Shown piece after piece: positions 12,952 through 14,661 of a DNA stretch of 14,661 bases. Origin of the DNA: JBCBJZ01 sp038522635. GTDB lineage: Bacteria > Pseudomonadota > Alphaproteobacteria > Rhizobiales > Hyphomicrobiaceae. A model generated the notes under the pieces. That model did no database searches. It saw only the letters and a list, made by a program, of their open reading frames with translations, and was not told where the DNA came from. Positions within the stretch are counted from its first letter, which is position 1. Each line of letters opens with the position of its first letter. The position numbers and the translations under genes are program-made. The stretch spans positions 1 to 14,661 of the forward strand of contig JBCBJZ010000097.1 of NCBI GenBank assembly GCA_038522635.1, given 5' to 3'.

Positions 12952-14031
12952 ATGTCAACATCGCAGTCCGATCCACCTGACGCGTCGCCACAGCGACCGC
13001 AGCCTTCGCCGCAGCCCGCTGCGCCGCGTGAGGCTGGCGCGCCGCTTGAGCCTGGCGATAAGCTCGCGACGGCCACGCTCGCCGCGCTCACCCAAGCGCT
13101 CGCACAGCCGCTGGACGCGGGGCTCTACATCGTTGCCACACCGATCGGCAACCTCGCCGACATGACATTGCGGGCGCTCGCCGTGCTGGCCCAAGCCGAC
13201 GTTGTCTATTGCGAAGACACACGGCGCAGCCGGACGCTGCTTACACATTACGGCTTACGACCAACGCTGCGCGCCTACCACGAACACAACGCGGTGCAGG
13301 AGCGACCTCGCGTGATCGCGGCGTTGCGCGACAACGCGCGGGTGGCGCTGATCAGCGATGCGGGCACGCCGCTCATCTCGGACCCCGGGTTTAAATTGGC
13401 TGAAGCGGCGGTTGAGGCCGGCGCTCGCGTGATCGCGGTGCCGGGCGCTTCTGCGATGCTGAGCGCGCTCGCCTGTGCCGGTCTGCCAACGGATGCGTTC
13501 CATTTCGCGGGCTTCCTGCCGGTCAAGAAACTTGCGCGCGCGCGCCGGCTTGACACCTTACGCACCATCGAAGCGACCTTGATCCTTTATGAGACGGCGC
13601 CGCGCCTGATCGCACTCTTGGAGGCGCTGGATGAGGCGATGCCGCACCGCCGCTGTGCGGTCGCGCGCGAACTGACCAAACGCTACGAGCATGTTGAGCG
13701 CGGCACGCCGGGCGAGCTTGCCGCCTGGGCGCGCGACACCGCCCCGCGCGGCGAGATGGTGGTGTTGGTGGCGCCCGATGATGGGGCAGGCGAGGAGACC
13801 GCGGTGGATGATGCCCGCCTGGCGCAAGCGTTGCGCGCGCTGTTGCCATCGAAGCGCTTGCGGGAGGCCTCGCACGAGATCGCCGCCGCCTTCGCGGTGC
13901 CACGCAAGCGCGTCTACGCGATCGGCCTTGCGGTGCAGGCCCAGGCGCAGGCACAGGCGACGCAGGCCTACGGGGTTGGCGGCGATGACGCGCTCGATGC
14001 GCCAACGCCGGACGAGGGGGAGCCGGGCTGA
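12952..14031 (+). CDS. rsmI: 16S rRNA (cytidine-1402-2'-O)-methyltransferase
   Basis: SAM-dependent tetrapyrrole-methylase-fold enzyme that 2'-O-methylates C1402 in the decoding centre of 16S rRNA. Family motifs are all present: ATPIGNLADMTLRA (62-75), YCEDTR (86-91), SDAGTPLISDPG (135-146), PGASA (164-168), HFAGFLP (184-190) and ELTKRYEHVERGTPGEL (240-256). The C-terminal helical domain with KRLREASHEIAAAF and PRKRVYAIGL fits the RsmI HTH region. The protein has 359 residues against 286 in E. coli, owing to a ~55-residue Pro/Gln/Ala N-terminal extension and a QAQAQAQA-containing tail. The ATG at 12952 has AAGGAA (12935-12940) 11 nt upstream, and no internal Met precedes the catalytic domain. 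It is first in an rsmI-yraN operon, overlapping yraN by one base. Confidence 0.96.
   Translation: MSTSQSDPPDASPQRPQPSPQPAAPREAGAPLEPGDKLATATLAALTQALAQPLDAGLYIVATPIGNLADMTLRALAVLAQADVVYCEDTRRSRTLLTHYGLRPTLRAYHEHNAVQERPRVIAALRDNARVALISDAGTPLISDPGFKLAEAAVEAGARVIAVPGASAMLSALACAGLPTDAFHFAGFLPVKKLARARRLDTLRTIEATLILYETAPRLIALLEALDEAMPHRRCAVARELTKRYEHVERGTPGELAAWARDTAPRGEMVVLVAPDDGAGEETAVDDARLAQALRALLPSKRLREASHEIAAAFAVPRKRVYAIGLAVQAQAQAQATQAYGVGGDDALDAPTPDEGEPG
14015..14022 (+). promoter_or_regulatory. yraN: Ribosome-binding site of yraN inside rsmI
   Basis: AGGGGGAG, 8 nt before ATG 14031, lies within the last codons of rsmI. It supports the longer YraN start and coupling to rsmI translation. Confidence 0.6.
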
Positions 14032-14525
14032 TGCGACGCACCCCGCGCCGTTGGCCGGCTTGGCGCGCATGGTCATCGTGGGGCTCCTGGTTCGCCGCGC
14101 TGCCCGGGTTACGTGGCGCGCTCAACAAGATGCAGTTGGCGCGTGGACGCGCTGAACAGCCGGGCCTCGCCGAGCGACGTCGGCGCTTCCGCCTGGGGTT
14201 AAGCGCGGAGGCACGGGCGCGCTGGGCGCTGCGGCTCAAGGGCTATCGCATCCTCGCGGTGCGCGTTCGCACGCCGCGCGGCGAGATCGATCTGATCGCA
14301 AAGCGTGGCAACCGGCTGGCGTTTGTGGAGGTGAAAGCGCGCGCGACGCTGGAAGCGGCCCAGCATGCGATCACGCCGCGGCAACAGCGCCGGCTCGTGA
14401 ACGCGGCCGAGCTTTGGCTAGGTAACCAGCTCGCGTTGCAGGGCTGCACGCTGGGGTTCGACGCGGTGTTCGTGACGCCCCGACGTTGGCCGCGCCACGC
14501 TATCGACGCGCTGCAGCCGCTGTGA
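14031..14525 (+). CDS. yraN: YraN family (UPF0102) endonuclease-fold protein
   Basis: Conserved protein with a restriction-endonuclease-like PD-(D/E)xK core; its cellular role is not settled. The core is visible as RLKGYRILAVRVRTPRGEID (68-87), LIAKRGNRLAFVEVKAR (88-104), then ITPRQQRRLVNAAELWL. Likely metal-site residues are E60, D87, E100 and K102, all present, so it looks intact. At 164 residues it carries a Trp/Arg-rich N-terminal extension. An internal ATG at 14130 would give a standard 131-residue protein but lacks a ribosome-binding site. The chosen ATG 14031 overlaps the rsmI stop (TGATG) and has AGGGGGAG at 14015-14022, 8 nt upstream, so translational coupling is likely. In related genomes gshB often comes next; the window ends before it. 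Confidence 0.9.
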   Translation: MRRTPRRWPAWRAWSSWGSWFAALPGLRGALNKMQLARGRAEQPGLAERRRRFRLGLSAEARARWALRLKGYRILAVRVRTPRGEIDLIAKRGNRLAFVEVKARATLEAAQHAITPRQQRRLVNAAELWLGNQLALQGCTLGFDAVFVTPRRWPRHAIDALQPL

Positions 14526-14613
14526 ATGGCGCAGCGATGCCATTGCGCAGCAACCGCGGGCCTGCTCTTGAAGGGGCGGCCACCCGGGTTGGGTGGGAGC
14601 GTGGCACGCGGCC

Positions 14614-14656
14614 GGTTTAGCGGTGGGCGCAGATCAGGCTGCGATCACCGCTGACC
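14614..14656. repeat. Large stem-loop at the window end
   Basis: Nested arms: GGT (14614-14616) with ACC (14654-14656), AGCGGTG (14619-14625) with CACCGCT (14646-14652), and CGCAG (14628-14632) with CTGCG (14639-14643). They enclose a 6-nt loop, with a small symmetric internal loop between the two main stems. That gives about 15 base pairs in total. No T-run is visible before the window ends, so it could be a leader structure of the next gene rather than a terminator. A weaker 6-bp hairpin (AATGGC 14525-14530 / GCCATT 14539-14544) sits at the yraN stop. Confidence 0.5.
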
Positions 14657-14661
14657 TGCCA

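Noticed and set aside
12296..13165. Long open frame of 289 codons on the plus strand, antisense to the lipoprotein and running into rsmI
   Set aside because: Its protein is Arg/Ala-rich without any family motif, and it overlaps two well-supported genes in other frames. It is a shadow of high-GC coding sequence.

Overview
The window is high-GC, densely coded chromosomal DNA, most likely from an alphaproteobacterium of the Hyphomicrobiales (Rhizobiales) type. The evidence is two gene neighbourhoods typical of that group: Suv3-like helicase / S4 RNA-binding protein / seven-iron ferredoxin FdxA / CarD, and an LppC-type lipoprotein divergent from rsmI-yraN. The proteins also look alphaproteobacterial, with long Ala/Pro/Gln/Lys-rich linkers. 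No rRNA, tRNA, intact mobile element or CRISPR array was found.

Layout. 132-899 (+) is gloB, glyoxalase II. 944-1591 (-) is a convergent small secreted protein with six cysteines that I do not recognise. 1592-1970 is a gene-free divergent region. 1971-4285 (+) is one NYN-nuclease/LOTUS gene that is split by an apparent one-base frameshift near 3131-3165 and ends at a strong terminator (4328-4360). 4625-8242 (+) is a 1205-residue Suv3/MgpS-like RNA helicase with a long disordered, RG-rich tail. It overlaps by 4 nt a TTG-started Hsp15-like S4 protein (8239-8766). fdxA follows at 8867-9205. A structured non-coding stretch of about 645 bp (9206-9850) holds tandem 25-nt repeats, two palindromes and an orphan terminator-like hairpin. 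carD follows (9851-10954), with a histone-H1-like N-terminal tail and a very good terminator (11023-11052). On the minus strand 11242-12705 encodes a penicillin-binding-protein-activator-like lipoprotein. Divergent from it are rsmI (12952-14031) and yraN (14031-14525), overlapping by one base. The window ends in a non-coding stretch with a large stem-loop.

How the genes fit together. Much of the window concerns RNA: an NYN/LOTUS RNase-like protein, an RNA helicase, an S4 RNA-binding protein, a 16S rRNA methyltransferase and an RNA-polymerase-binding regulator (CarD). The rest is housekeeping: methylglyoxal detoxification, electron transfer and cell-wall synthesis. The most interesting points are the NYN-LOTUS protein beside a Suv3 helicase, which is a plausible but untested RNA-turnover pair; the frameshift in the former; the unusually long histone-like tail on CarD; and the dense cis-structures between fdxA and carD. 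I see no clear-cut new defence or mobile system here.
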